A stretch of 64,000 nt of DNA, from the NCBI GenBank assembly GCA_964398055.1, contig CAYNLK010000022.1:42005-106004 (forward strand), read 5' to 3'. The DNA comes from CAYNLK01 sp964398055. GTDB lineage: Bacteria > Chloroflexota > Anaerolineae > 4572-78 > J111. The position numbers and the translations under genes are program-made. Each line of letters starts with the position of its first letter. Positions within the stretch are counted from its first letter, which is position 1. Positions 8,843 through 17,800 of this stretch are shown piece after piece. The notes beneath the pieces were generated by a model. That model ran no database searches. It was given only the letters and a program-made list of their open reading frames with translations, and had not been told where the DNA came from.

Positions 8843-9808
8843 ATGAATATGGCAAATTTATGGTGGGCTCAACTCCTCCTGGTGTGGTTATTCCTGGTAG
8901 GCTGCGCGCCATCCCCGGCCGGTTTGCTGCGTCCTAACGGCATTGTCGTGGCCCCGGACGGCAGTCTCTATGTGATGGACCGCGGCCATAGCCGGGTCGT
9001 TCACATGTCGGCCAGCGGCCAGATTATCGACACCTTTGGCCGCCTGGGCCGAGGTCCCGCCGATATTTACGCCGGTTGGGATATCGGCCTCGACTCAGCC
9101 GGGAACATCTATATCTGCCACCAGGTTTTTGATATTGAAGGTTCTTACCGGGCGCATGACGGGATTAAAGTCTTCAGCCCTGCTGGCCGGTTCTGGCGAG
9201 AGGTAGGCGCTCAGGATTACGTCTACGGCGACGATATCACCACCAATACCCCTTACGGCCTGGCTATAGACGATCAGGATCGAATTTTTGTGGCTGATTT
9301 TGAGGCCAACACCGTGCGAGTTTTTGACTCTGAGGGTCGGCAAATAGCCCGTTTTTTTGGCCAGAAGGGCAGCCAACCCGGCCAATTCAATGGGTCGGGG
9401 CACCTGGCTTTTGATCGCCAACGCCATTTACTTTACGTCAGCGACGAGTCGAACAGCCGGGTGCAGCAATTCAATCTCACCGAAACGGCCTCTGGCGGGC
9501 TTGAAGCAACTTTCCGCCTGAGTTTTGGCTCATACGGCCGGGCGCCTGGCCAGTTGGGTTATCCCCAAGACATTGCCGTTGATGAAAATACAGGCCGGGT
9601 TTATGTGGCCGATATGGCCAATCGCCGGATACAGGCATTTGATCCGGAGGGCCAATTTCTGCTCGAATTTTCGCCGCCGGGCGAGTGGCAAGTGATTGGC
9701 CTGGACGTTGGCCCCGATGGGGCCATCTATGCCACCGATGCCCTGAATAACGCCATTCTGATTTTTGAGCCAAACGGCCAGTTGCGCAACCGGCTGGAGG
9801 GTCGCTGA
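8843..9808 (+). CDS. NHL-repeat lipoprotein
   Basis: Exported protein of 321 residues. The signal peptide ends in the lipobox LVGC (Cys about residue 21). The remainder is a six-bladed NHL/SMP30-like propeller, shown by recurring units such as RPNGIVVAPDGSLYVMDRGHSRVVHM, seen here as PNGIVVAPDGSLYVMD, YGLAIDDQDRIFVADF, YPQDIAVDENTGRVYVAD and IGLDVGPDGAIYATDA. NHL propellers usually bind ligands or partners. The stop overlaps the start of the downstream SpoIIE phosphatase (TGATG), so the two are translationally coupled and probably functionally linked, perhaps as an external sensor and an internal phosphatase. Confidence 0.85.
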   Translation: MNMANLWWAQLLLVWLFLVGCAPSPAGLLRPNGIVVAPDGSLYVMDRGHSRVVHMSASGQIIDTFGRLGRGPADIYAGWDIGLDSAGNIYICHQVFDIEGSYRAHDGIKVFSPAGRFWREVGAQDYVYGDDITTNTPYGLAIDDQDRIFVADFEANTVRVFDSEGRQIARFFGQKGSQPGQFNGSGHLAFDRQRHLLYVSDESNSRVQQFNLTETASGGLEATFRLSFGSYGRAPGQLGYPQDIAVDENTGRVYVADMANRRIQAFDPEGQFLLEFSPPGEWQVIGLDVGPDGAIYATDALNNAILIFEPNGQLRNRLEGR

Positions 9809-11376
9809 TGAAAATGCGCGTCCCGCTCTTTTTCAAGATTATGGCCCCCTTGATTGCCCTCATTGTCATCACCCTGGGCCTGTCGGGCTACCAAATCTAT
9901 CGAGAAAGCACCAGGCGCTGGCAAACCGATATGGATACCCGCCTGGAACGGGTCGCCCAGTTGATCGCCCAGACAGTTGACGTTGACAAGTTAGGCTCGA
10001 TCCGCCAGCCGCTCGACATCGAACGGCCCGAATACCGGGCCGTGGCCCGGCAGCTACAGCAAGCTCTCACCGCCGGCAACCTCAATTGGTTGGGCATCTA
10101 TTACCGCGACGGGGATCGCCTCTTTTACTGGGTCGATACGGACGATACCGGGGTGGGTTACCCATTTTTTTACGCCACGCCGGCCCATCTGGCGGCTCTG
10201 GAGAATGGCCGGCCGCAGCAGGTGGAGTACACCGACGAATTTGGCTCTTACTACGGCTTTGTGGCTCCCATCGTCGCTGCTAAAGCCAACGGCGAGTCAA
10301 CAGTGCTGGGGCTGGTTGAGGCGCTGGTTTACATCGAAGCCCGAGATTTGCTGCAACGCGATACCCTGACTCGGGTCCTGGGGATTTTGGCGGTGGGCAG
10401 CCTGGTCGCCGTTGGGCTGGCCCTGGTCATCAATATCATCCTGTTCAATCGACCGCTGCGCCAGCTACAGCGAGGGGCGTTAACCCTGGCCAAAGGCCAA
10501 TTTGGACACACCATCAAGCTGCGCTCAGGTGATGAGTGGGGCGACCTGGCCGAGACATTCAATCTGATGTCGACCCAACTGGAAGGCTTATACCAGGAAC
10601 GGGCTAAACAGGAACGAGTCCAGCGGGAGTTGGAAATTGCCCGCAATGTCCAGCAAGCGCTGTTCCCACCCCAACTGCCCCGGATAGCCGGTCTGGAAAT
10701 GGCCGCAATTTGCCAGCCTCACCGCGAAACCTCGGGTGATTTCTATGACCTGGTCGAATTAGGCAACGGGCAAGTCGGGGTCGTGGTGGGCGATGTTTCC
10801 GGCAAGAGTATTCCGGCGGCGATGTTGATGGTGGCCACGCAGAGTATTATTCGAGCCGAAGCTCACAATTATGCCTCGCCGGCCCAGGTCTTGAATCAAA
10901 CCAATACCATCCTCCACCACAATATTCCCCGCGGCATGTTCGCTGCGGCCAGTTATGCCCGCTTTGATGCCGCGGCCCAGCAACTGGTCTGGGCCAACGC
11001 CGGCCAGGTTTATCCCTTTCTGATCCACCGCCGTTCCGAACCAAGTAGCAAAACGGTTCTCCGTTACCTGGAAACCAGCGGCGACGCCCTGCCGCTGGGT
11101 ATGCAACCGGCCATGCAGTATATTGACCATCACATCAAGCTGATGGCTGGCGATACGATTCTCTTTTTTACCGACGGGGTGGTAGAAGCGATGAATGGGG
11201 ATCACCAACTGTACGGTTTTGAGCGGCTGGAGGCGCTGGTGGGCGCATTGGAACGTGATGTGACCCCCGAGGCGCTCATCGAGGCGGTTCTGACCGAGGT
11301 GACGACCTTTGCCGGCCCGGCCGAGCAGCACGACGACATCACCCTGGTAGCGATAAAAATCAAAGCCTTGGCGTAG
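9808..11376 (+). CDS. HAMP-SpoIIE (PP2C-type) serine phosphatase, RsbU-like
   Basis: Membrane phosphatase of 522 residues. An N-terminal helix (APLIALIVITLGLSGYQIY), a periplasmic sensor of about 170 residues, a second helix near residue 195 and a HAMP domain precede a C-terminal PP2C/SpoIIE domain. Catalytic motifs present: ETSGDFYDL, VGDVSGKSIPAAMLM, ANAGQVYPF, LFFTDGVVEAM and HDDITLVAI, which include the metal-binding Asp residues. The linker LEIARNVQQALFPPQLP is typical of RsbU-type regulators that dephosphorylate anti-sigma-factor antagonists. No antagonist or sigma gene is adjacent. Start ATG overlaps the NHL gene stop by one base. Confidence 0.93.
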   Translation: MKMRVPLFFKIMAPLIALIVITLGLSGYQIYRESTRRWQTDMDTRLERVAQLIAQTVDVDKLGSIRQPLDIERPEYRAVARQLQQALTAGNLNWLGIYYRDGDRLFYWVDTDDTGVGYPFFYATPAHLAALENGRPQQVEYTDEFGSYYGFVAPIVAAKANGESTVLGLVEALVYIEARDLLQRDTLTRVLGILAVGSLVAVGLALVINIILFNRPLRQLQRGALTLAKGQFGHTIKLRSGDEWGDLAETFNLMSTQLEGLYQERAKQERVQRELEIARNVQQALFPPQLPRIAGLEMAAICQPHRETSGDFYDLVELGNGQVGVVVGDVSGKSIPAAMLMVATQSIIRAEAHNYASPAQVLNQTNTILHHNIPRGMFAAASYARFDAAAQQLVWANAGQVYPFLIHRRSEPSSKTVLRYLETSGDALPLGMQPAMQYIDHHIKLMAGDTILFFTDGVVEAMNGDHQLYGFERLEALVGALERDVTPEALIEAVLTEVTTFAGPAEQHDDITLVAIKIKALA

Positions 11377-11385
11377 ATTGAGTTA

Positions 11386-12681
11386 TTATCCCTCTTTTTT
11401 AATTTGATCCAGGGCAAACAGATGGCGGAGGGTTGAGGTGTAGGCTGGGCCATTGCCGTTGGCTGCTTCTTTTTTAAGACGGGTAGTCGGTTCGTGCAGG
11501 ATTTTGTTGACCAGGCGGTAGCTCATCTTGGCTACCATCTCTCGTTCTCGCTCATCCAAATCGACGCGGCGAAACAGATGCTCCAACTCTTGCTCCCGAA
11601 ACTGCTCCAGTTGCTGCCGTATCGCCATAATCGTCGGCACCACCCCCAACGAGGTAAACCAATCCATAAAAAGGTGGGTCTCATGCTGCACAATTGCTTC
11701 CACCCGGGGAATTTCGGCGGTTCGTTCCTGCACGTTGTTGTCAGCCTCGCTCCGCAAGCTGTCAATGTCCCGCAGGTGCACGTTAGGGATTTCGGTCACC
11801 TCGGGGTCTACATCCCGCGGCACGGCAATATCAATGATAAACAAGGGGCGATCCGGCCGCCGTTCCATTGCCGGCGCCAATAATTCCCGGTCCAGAATAA
11901 TGTGGGGCGCGCCGGTGGCGGTAATGACGATATCGGCCTCAACGATGGCACCCGACAGCTGTTGGAAAGTAATGGCCCGGCCGTGCAGTTCGTCGGCCAA
12001 TTGGGCGGCATTGTGGTAAGTCCGATTGGCCACCACAATGTTCGACGCGCCTCGCTTCTGCAACGCCCTGGCCGCAATGGCCCCCATCTCGCCGGCCCCA
12101 ATCAGCAAAACCCGCCGCCGCGACAGATCCCCTAACAACTCGCAGGCCATACTGGCCGCCACCGAGCTGACCGAGGAGGCATTGACGCTGATCGCGGTTT
12201 CGGTGCGGACCCGCTTGCCGGTGTGAATGGCGGCTCGAAACAGGGCCGACAAGACTGTGCCAACCGCTCGCTGCCCCTGGGCGGCCTCAAAGGCATCGGT
12301 AATTTGACCCAGAATTTGCGGCTCGCCTAACACCATCGAATCCAGGCCGGCGGCGACGTGAAACAGATGGTCAACGGCCGCGTCATTCTGGCGAAAATAG
12401 AGGTGGTCGATAAACTGCTCCGGCGCTACATCGCAGGCCCGGCCCAGAAATTTAATCAGTTCCTTTTTGGCTATCTCCGGATTATGCACCAGGGTATAAA
12501 CCTCCAGGCGATTGCAGGTCGATAGGATTACCCCCTCGGTTATCTCTTCCAGGTGAGCCTGAGGGTGGGTTGAGTCAAAGTGGGTCAACGCAGAACGCAG
12601 CATCGTGGGGGTAAAGCTCAATTTTTCTCTAATCTCAACCGGCGCAGTTTTATGACTTAAACCCAACAATAATATTTTCAT
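11386..12681 (-). CDS. hemA: Glutamyl-tRNA reductase
   Basis: First committed enzyme of C5-pathway tetrapyrrole synthesis: NADPH-dependent reduction of glutamyl-tRNA to glutamate-1-semialdehyde. The N-terminal catalytic domain carries the nucleophile Cys56 in ILSTCNRLEVY and the family signature GLSHKTAPVEIREK. The Rossmann motif is VLLIGAGEMGAIAA, and the C-terminal helical dimerisation region contains LYHGRAI-type and HLRDID segments. Length 431 is normal. The ATG overlaps the moeA stop by four bases, so the genes are coupled. It ends 10 bp from the convergent phosphatase gene. Confidence 0.97.
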   Translation of the reverse strand: MKILLLGLSHKTAPVEIREKLSFTPTMLRSALTHFDSTHPQAHLEEITEGVILSTCNRLEVYTLVHNPEIAKKELIKFLGRACDVAPEQFIDHLYFRQNDAAVDHLFHVAAGLDSMVLGEPQILGQITDAFEAAQGQRAVGTVLSALFRAAIHTGKRVRTETAISVNASSVSSVAASMACELLGDLSRRRVLLIGAGEMGAIAARALQKRGASNIVVANRTYHNAAQLADELHGRAITFQQLSGAIVEADIVITATGAPHIILDRELLAPAMERRPDRPLFIIDIAVPRDVDPEVTEIPNVHLRDIDSLRSEADNNVQERTAEIPRVEAIVQHETHLFMDWFTSLGVVPTIMAIRQQLEQFREQELEHLFRRVDLDEREREMVAKMSYRLVNKILHEPTTRLKKEAANGNGPAYTSTLRHLFALDQIKKEG

Positions 12682-13910
12682 GATTGCTCTACCTCAACCC
12701 AATCCAAAATCATTGCTTCCACTTCCGATCCGGCCCGAAAATCGCCCTGACCGTGGGGTAACACAACCAAACCATTGGCGCCCACCATCGACAGCAGACG
12801 GCCGGAACCCTGAAAGCCGGTGCTTGAGGCGACTAGCCGGCCATCCGCCCGGCGAGTCAGATTGACCCGCTGGAACTCGGTCCGGTCCGGTGAGTGCCGA
12901 AAGTCGTGAGCCAGGATAGCCGGCTGGCGCGGTCGAAAAGTGTGGGTATGGCCGGCCATCTTGAGCAGCGCCGGCCGCACAAAAACTTCAAAACTGACCA
13001 GGGCGCTAACCGGAAAACCGGGCATAGCAAAACAGGGCTTGCCGTCGACCGTGGCAAAAGTGACCGGCTTGCCGGGCTTGGTGTTGACCCGGCCAAAGTG
13101 AACGGTGCCCCGTTGAGCCAGGTACGGTTTGACCAGGTCGAGTTGGCCCATCGACACGCCGCCGGAGGTCAGCAACGCATCGGCTTCGGCCAGGCCGCGC
13201 TCGATGGTGGCTTCCAGGCTGCCGGCCTTATCCCTGACAATCCCCAGATCGAGCGGTTCAGCCCCGCTCTGGCGCAGCACCCCCATCAGGCTGAAGCGGT
13301 TGGCGTCCCGGATCTGGCCGGGGGCGGGGCTTTGGTGTGGCTCCACAATCTCGTCGCCGGTAGACATCACCGCCACTTTGGGCCGCCGGTGGACCAGCAC
13401 TTCGGTTTGGCCAACCGTGCCCAGCAGGCCCAGCTCCGGCGCGCCCAGAACCGTACCTTTGGGCAGTACCAATTGACCCTGATTGATATCTTGCCCAACC
13501 GGCCGGATGTTGGCCCCAGGTTGGATGGAGTGAGCCAAAATATTGACCCGGCCAGCTTGCTCCTCGGTCTGTTCGATCATTACCATGGCATCGGCGCCGG
13601 GTGGGATGGGCGCGCCGGTGGTCACCCGCGCCGCCGTACCCGGCTCCACCTGCAGACCGGCCACGTAGCCGGCCATCTGGTCGCCCACAATTTGGCGCCA
13701 GCCGGGACCGTCGGCGGCGACAACGGCATAACCATCGACGCTGGCGGCGGCAAAAGGCGGCATCGGCTCAGCCGCAAAAACATCTTCGGCCAACACCAGG
13801 CCCAACACCTCGGTAAAGGGCAACTTGATCGCCGGCAGAACCCACACTTCTCGCTGAATGAGGCTCAAGGCTTCGTCGATTGAAATCATGGGATAGGGCG
13901 ACTCAGGCAT
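12678..13910 (-). CDS. moeA: Molybdopterin molybdenumtransferase MoeA
   Basis: Inserts molybdate into adenylated molybdopterin to finish molybdenum cofactor. Conserved motifs: PFAAASVDGYAV, RVTTGAPIPPGADAMVMIEQ, VAVMSTGDEIVEPHQ, LTSGGVSMGQLDLVK and a C-terminal domain IV with FQGSGRLLSMVGANGLVVLP. ATG at 13910 is preferred over TTG 13916 and ATG 13889. It is unusual to find moeA coupled to hemA; both serve cofactor synthesis. No other moa/moe gene lies in the window. Confidence 0.95.
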   Translation of the reverse strand: MPESPYPMISIDEALSLIQREVWVLPAIKLPFTEVLGLVLAEDVFAAEPMPPFAAASVDGYAVVAADGPGWRQIVGDQMAGYVAGLQVEPGTAARVTTGAPIPPGADAMVMIEQTEEQAGRVNILAHSIQPGANIRPVGQDINQGQLVLPKGTVLGAPELGLLGTVGQTEVLVHRRPKVAVMSTGDEIVEPHQSPAPGQIRDANRFSLMGVLRQSGAEPLDLGIVRDKAGSLEATIERGLAEADALLTSGGVSMGQLDLVKPYLAQRGTVHFGRVNTKPGKPVTFATVDGKPCFAMPGFPVSALVSFEVFVRPALLKMAGHTHTFRPRQPAILAHDFRHSPDRTEFQRVNLTRRADGRLVASSTGFQGSGRLLSMVGANGLVVLPHGQGDFRAGSEVEAMILDWVEVEQS

Positions 13911-13975
13911 GGACAATGGACCCCCAAGAAGATGGATCGGTTATTTTTTGTGGCAAATTCAATGTGATGAGGGTT

Positions 13976-14004
13976 AGTATACTTAGGTTGAGAAATTTTC
14001 CAAA
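13976..14004 (-). promoter_or_regulatory. Possible promoter for moeA-hemA
   Basis: On the minus strand TTTGGA (14004-13999) and TATACT (13981-13976) are separated by 17 bp and lie about 66 bp upstream of moeA. Moderate match to a vegetative promoter. Confidence 0.4.
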
Positions 14005-14087
14005 CCGGCCAATTTTAGAGACTGCATTATATTGGATTTGCAGAGTTGAGCTATTCTAACGAATGCATCCAGAATTCCAAGCAAGAA

Positions 14088-14148
14088 AGGTGACCGGCAC
14101 TTGTGCCATTTTTTCCAAGCCAGGATTAGTTGTAAGTGCCGGTCACCT
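14088..14148. repeat. REP-like palindrome (GGTGACCGGCAC type)
   Basis: A perfect 15-bp inverted repeat, AGGTGACCGGCACTT (14088-14102) and AAGTGCCGGTCACCT (14134-14148), flanks a 31-bp loop. The same palindrome recurs at 39210-39257. The setting is the 260-bp gap between moeA and rarD, in which no gene is seen. Confidence 0.75.
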
Positions 14149-14170
14149 AAAGATTTGGACAGACCCCATT

Positions 14171-15070
14171 CTAGCCAGCATATTGCAGCGAGGCGGCCCG
14201 AGCGGTCCTCCGGTGGGCGATGACGCTTTCAACCGTATAAATGAGCAAGGCTAACCAGATGAGACTAAAGCCGATCAGTCGAGTCGGGGTAAAGGCTTCC
14301 CCATAAAGAAACACCCCTAACAAAAACTGGATCGTCGGGGCCAAATATTGCAAAATGCCAATAGTCGTCAAAGGGATCAAGCGAGCAGCAGCCGCAAACA
14401 GGAGCAGCGGTAAGCCGGTAGCCACACCGGTCAGGATGAGGAGCAGGTGGGTGGTCAGATGAGCGTGCCCAAAGGCGCCAATGCCGCTGGCTTCCTGAAA
14501 CAACAAGAAGCCAAAAGCCGGCAAAAACAGCAGCGCCGTCTCCAGAAACAAACCATCCAGGGCTTTGAGGGGCGCTGTTTTTTTGATCAGTCCATAGAAA
14601 CCAAAGGTAAAGGCCAGGGTCAGCGCAATCCAGGGCAGCGAGCCGTAAATGAAGGTGAGATAGAGCACCCCAGCTGTGGCCGCGCCCACCGCTACCCATT
14701 GCCAGGGTCGCAGTTTCTCGCGCAACAGCACCACACCCAGCAGCACGTAGACCAGCGGGTTGATGAAATATCCCAGGGCCGTCTCAACCACATGGCCGGC
14801 GTTGACCGCCCAAACATAAATGAACCAGTTGAAGAACAGGGTAGAACCGGCCGCAAAATAGATGAACAGGACTTTCTTGTTCTTGATCGCTTGCAAGAAG
14901 AGCGACCAACGTTGCGTGAACATGAAGATAAACCCGATAAAGAGGAGTGACCAGACCATGCGATGGCCGACAATCTGGATGGCCGGCACCGTTTGCAGCG
15001 CCTTCCAATAGAGCGGCAAAAAACCCCAGGCCAGGTAAGCGCCAACTGCATAAAGCAAACCTTTATTCAT
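14171..15070 (-). CDS. rarD: RarD/EamA-family drug/metabolite transporter
   Basis: Ten-helix EamA-family protein, 299 residues from the ATG at 15070, which has a GGGAG ribosome site 10-14 bases upstream. RarD-type features are the start KGLLYAVGAYLAWGFLPLYWKAL, HRMVWSLLF and the C-terminal LQYLAPTIQFLLGVFLYGEAF. RarD homologues were named for chloramphenicol resistance in Escherichia coli relatives, but the native substrate is generally unknown. A longer reading frame to 15175 has no supporting start. Confidence 0.9.
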   Translation of the reverse strand: MNKGLLYAVGAYLAWGFLPLYWKALQTVPAIQIVGHRMVWSLLFIGFIFMFTQRWSLFLQAIKNKKVLFIYFAAGSTLFFNWFIYVWAVNAGHVVETALGYFINPLVYVLLGVVLLREKLRPWQWVAVGAATAGVLYLTFIYGSLPWIALTLAFTFGFYGLIKKTAPLKALDGLFLETALLFLPAFGFLLFQEASGIGAFGHAHLTTHLLLILTGVATGLPLLLFAAAARLIPLTTIGILQYLAPTIQFLLGVFLYGEAFTPTRLIGFSLIWLALLIYTVESVIAHRRTARAASLQYAG

Positions 15071-15251
15071 TGTTCGTGGTGATTCTCCCTTGTTTTTGCT
15101 CCCAACCGTAATCCGGTCGGACCAATTCATTCTGGCGCTTTTGCTGAACTTGTCAAACCTGGCCGGTAAAAACAAGAAGTTTTCTCCGGCTCAGCTCCGT
15201 GGTATTATTTATTTAGGTACGGTGCTGGTTTTCCAAAGGGAGGAGGTCAAG

Positions 15252-15611
15252 ATGGAAAAAGTAAACCTGGCTCAAAAATTGAGCCTGTTCGAGGAGTCTT
15301 GGAGTCCCAAAATTGTGGGAGAATTGAACGACTCATACGTGAAGCTGGCTAAATTGAAGGGCGAGTTCGTTTGGCATCACCATGAGCATGAAGACGAGTT
15401 GTTCCTGGTAGTCAAGGGCCGGCTGTTGATCAAGTTCCGCGAGCGAGACATCTGGCTAGAAGAAGGCGAGTTTCTGATTGTGCCCAGGGGCGTCGAGCAT
15501 CTGCCCGTGGCCGACGAGGAAGTTCACGTGATGCTCTTGGAGCCAAAATCGACCGTGAACACCGGCAACGTGCAAAATGAAAGAACCGTCGCTGCCAACC
15601 CGTGGCTGTAA
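15252..15611 (+). CDS. Small cupin-fold protein
   Basis: A 119-residue single-domain cupin. The metal-binding motif is visible as WHHHEHEDELFLVVKG (His-x-His plus Glu), with the second motif PRGVEHLPVADEEV supplying another His. A strong GGAGG site lies seven bases before the ATG. Single-domain cupins of this length bind a metal and act as isomerases, dioxygenases or small-ligand sensors; no substrate can be assigned. Divergent from rarD, sharing a 181-bp promoter region. Confidence 0.9.
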   Translation: MEKVNLAQKLSLFEESWSPKIVGELNDSYVKLAKLKGEFVWHHHEHEDELFLVVKGRLLIKFRERDIWLEEGEFLIVPRGVEHLPVADEEVHVMLLEPKSTVNTGNVQNERTVAANPWL

Positions 15612-15683
15612 CGGCTGCTCTAGCCATAAACGCGAATAAGGACCAAGCGTAGATAGCGCATTTCTCTTTGACCGATGAGTCAC

Positions 15684-16640
15684 TTAACCCGCCTCGATCT
15701 GCACCACCCTGGCTCGCCGCAAGCGCCGGATAGCCAGCAGGGCGCTGAACAAGATCAGCCCCCCGCCGAGCCATTGCAGCGGCGTTAAATATTCGGCCAG
15801 GAATAAGACCGACCAGATCACCGTTAGAAACGTTTCGAGCGGGTTTAACAGCGCCACCTGACCACTGCCGAGCAACCGGACGCTGCTGACCATCGTCATT
15901 TGGGCCAGATAAGTGCCGATCACGGCCATCCAGCCCACGGCCAGCCAGCCGCCCCAGCCAGGGCTAACCCAGGGCGCGCCCTGAACCAGCCAGACCAGCC
16001 CAATCGCCGCCGTCATACTGGCGACCAGATACAGGGCGACCGCGAGCGGATCATACGCCCCCAATCGCCACTGAATCGAAAAGAGGTAGACCAGCATAGC
16101 GCTAATGGCCCCCAAGACCAGGAGCAGCCCCAGCCAATCGACCTGGCCGCCCGGACCGATCAACAGGTAGACGCCGGCCAGACCTAAGGCCACCCGGATG
16201 GAGTTCCGGTAAGTAAACTTCTCACCCATAACGGCTAACACCCCCAAGACCAGCAGCGGATAGAGGGAAAAGGTCATCGACGCGACCGAGGCGCTGAGCC
16301 GGGTGAGCGAATAGGAATATAACAGGACGCCCGCGGCATAGCCCAGCCCGCCAATGGAAGCAAACTGGATCAACCGGCGATCAGCCCACAAACGTCGAGG
16401 GGCAAAGATGGCAATGGTGCCGCCCAACAGGATGGTCGCCAGCAGATACCTCAACATCAGGAGTTGGGGCGGGTCGATGCCCAGGTTGAGGGCAGTTTTG
16501 ATGATCGGGGGCATGGAGCTAAAACAAAGGGTGGTGAACAGGGCCAGGCCCCAGCCTGACCAGGCCCGGCGACGAACTGGGAACTCCTGCTGAGCCGAGG
16601 TGGCTGAAAGGTCGGTGGCCGCGGTTTTGCCTGGGGTCAT
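15684..16640 (-). CDS. EamA-family (DMT) transporter
   Basis: Polytopic protein of 318 residues with ten predicted helices in two EamA repeats (LALFTTLCFSSMPPIIKTAL; SAMLVYLFSIQWRLGAYDPL). The second repeat ends SGQVALLNPLETFLTVIWSVLFLAEYLTP, a typical DMT signature. Probably exports a metabolite or amino acid; substrate unknown. It lies 34 bp downstream of the inositol-monophosphatase-like gene on the same strand and is likely co-transcribed with it. Confidence 0.88.
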   Translation of the reverse strand: MTPGKTAATDLSATSAQQEFPVRRRAWSGWGLALFTTLCFSSMPPIIKTALNLGIDPPQLLMLRYLLATILLGGTIAIFAPRRLWADRRLIQFASIGGLGYAAGVLLYSYSLTRLSASVASMTFSLYPLLVLGVLAVMGEKFTYRNSIRVALGLAGVYLLIGPGGQVDWLGLLLVLGAISAMLVYLFSIQWRLGAYDPLAVALYLVASMTAAIGLVWLVQGAPWVSPGWGGWLAVGWMAVIGTYLAQMTMVSSVRLLGSGQVALLNPLETFLTVIWSVLFLAEYLTPLQWLGGGLILFSALLAIRRLRRARVVQIEAG

Positions 16641-16674
16641 GGGCAGGAATTGTCAAACAAGGTCAGCAAGGAAT

Positions 16675-17475
16675 TTAGCCGGGTTGCAGGTCACGGATGT
16701 GCGGCAACAGAGCTTCGTGCAGCCGCCCGTTAGAAGCAAATATAAAAGGGGTTTGACCGTCCCACGGCCGGCCGCGCCAATCGGTAAAGCTGCCGCCGGC
16801 CTCCTGCGCCAGCAGGACCCCCGCGGCAAAATCCCACAGCTCGTCGCCGGAGCTGATAAAGGCATCGACCGTACCATTGGCCACCAGGGTCAAGCCGAGC
16901 GCCGTTGTCCCCAGCAGCCGCAAACTATATTGCAGACCCAGCCGCCGATAGAGTACAGTCATTCGCTCCAGGTCAGCCTCGGCATAGCCGTGATCCAGCA
17001 ACACAATCGACTTGGCCGGCAGCCGGTTGGCCGAAACTTGAATGGGGCTGCCGTTCCGGTAGGCGCCTTTGCCTTTTTCGGCGTAAAAGTATTCTTTGGT
17101 GTAGGGATTGAAAATAACGCCCAGCAGGATGTCAGTCTCCTGCATCAAGGCAATCGAAATGGCAAAAAGCGGCAACCCCCTGGAAAAATTGGTGGTGCCA
17201 TCGATGGGATCAACCACCCAGAATTTCTGAGATTCTGTCTCAGTCCGGCCGGTTTCTTCGCCCAAAAAAGCATAGGCCGACTTGGTCTGCAAGGTTTCGA
17301 TAATTGCCTGTTCAGCCCGTTGATCGAATTCGGTGACCAGCCCTTTATCGCCTTTGGTCTCGGCAATGATGTCGGTTTGGAGGGCATTGATGACCAAATT
17401 GCCGGCATGTTGGGCCGCTTCAATGGCGATTTTAAGGTCTTCAGAAAATGGCGCAGGCAGGTTCAGCATTGGCAT
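16675..17475 (-). CDS. Inositol monophosphatase family protein
   Basis: Mg-dependent, Li-sensitive phosphatase fold, 266 residues. Motifs: AFLGEETG (metal-binding Glu pair), WVVDPIDGTTNFSRGLP (Asp-Pro-Ile-Asp-Gly-Thr metal site) and ELWDFAAGVLLAQEAGG. Family members dephosphorylate inositol phosphates, histidinol phosphate, fructose bisphosphate or PAP; which applies here cannot be decided from sequence. It follows a roughly 145-nt structured leader with a terminator-like hairpin, so expression may be attenuated. First gene of a probable two-gene unit with the EamA transporter. Confidence 0.9.
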   Translation of the reverse strand: MPMLNLPAPFSEDLKIAIEAAQHAGNLVINALQTDIIAETKGDKGLVTEFDQRAEQAIIETLQTKSAYAFLGEETGRTETESQKFWVVDPIDGTTNFSRGLPLFAISIALMQETDILLGVIFNPYTKEYFYAEKGKGAYRNGSPIQVSANRLPAKSIVLLDHGYAEADLERMTVLYRRLGLQYSLRLLGTTALGLTLVANGTVDAFISSGDELWDFAAGVLLAQEAGGSFTDWRGRPWDGQTPFIFASNGRLHEALLPHIRDLQPG

Positions 17476-17499
17476 TACCTTTTCCCGTTATATTTGTTC

Positions 17500-17656
17500 T
17501 AAGAAAAGAAACAACGCAGGCTCCCGGCGAGGGCTGCGTTGCCGCGTATCGGATTAAACTGCTGGCTGAGTTGTAAAAAGTGTAAGGCAAGCCCCCGGTA
17601 ACGGGGCTAATCTACAACAACCAGGCCAGTATAGCATAATCAGGCGGGATTGACAA
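17500..17656 (-). promoter_or_regulatory. Promoter plus structured, terminator-like 5' leader of the phosphatase gene
   Basis: Minus-strand promoter TTGTCA (17656-17651), 17-bp spacer, TATACT (17633-17628), predicting transcription start near 17621. The leader then holds nested helices GTTGTA/TACAAC (17618-17613 with 17575-17570) enclosing AGCCCC/GGGGCT (17608-17603 with 17595-17590). A hairpin CAACGCAG/CTGCGTTG (17541-17534 with 17519-17512, with an inner CCC/GGG pairing) comes next, followed by TTTCTTTTCTT. The layout resembles a riboswitch or attenuator; no known class was recognised. No gene is seen in 17476-17800. Confidence 0.5.
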
Positions 17657-17736
17657 CGATTAGACCAGAAGACGGGTTTTGCAAATATCCTGTCGAGTAT
17701 TGTTGTATGAGATTAAGATGGCGCAATTCATGATTG

Positions 17737-17745
17737 TGATATAAT
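17737..17745 (+). promoter_or_regulatory. Extended -10 promoter element
   Basis: TGATATAAT (a TGnTATAAT extended -10) lies 55 bp before the start of the secreted-protein gene. No -35 match is evident, as is usual for extended -10 promoters. Confidence 0.45.
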
Positions 17746-17800
17746 ATCCAAGAATTCGGAAAAGCCGGCATATGATCTTCCTTGATCAAGGCTTGTAATT

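Noticed and set aside
12894..13883. Long plus-strand open frame opposite moeA
   Set aside because: Antisense shadow; moeA has all family motifs on the other strand.
15090..15251. Upstream extension of the cupin gene
   Set aside because: The ATG at 15252 has a near-perfect ribosome site, and the extension lies in the divergent promoter region.
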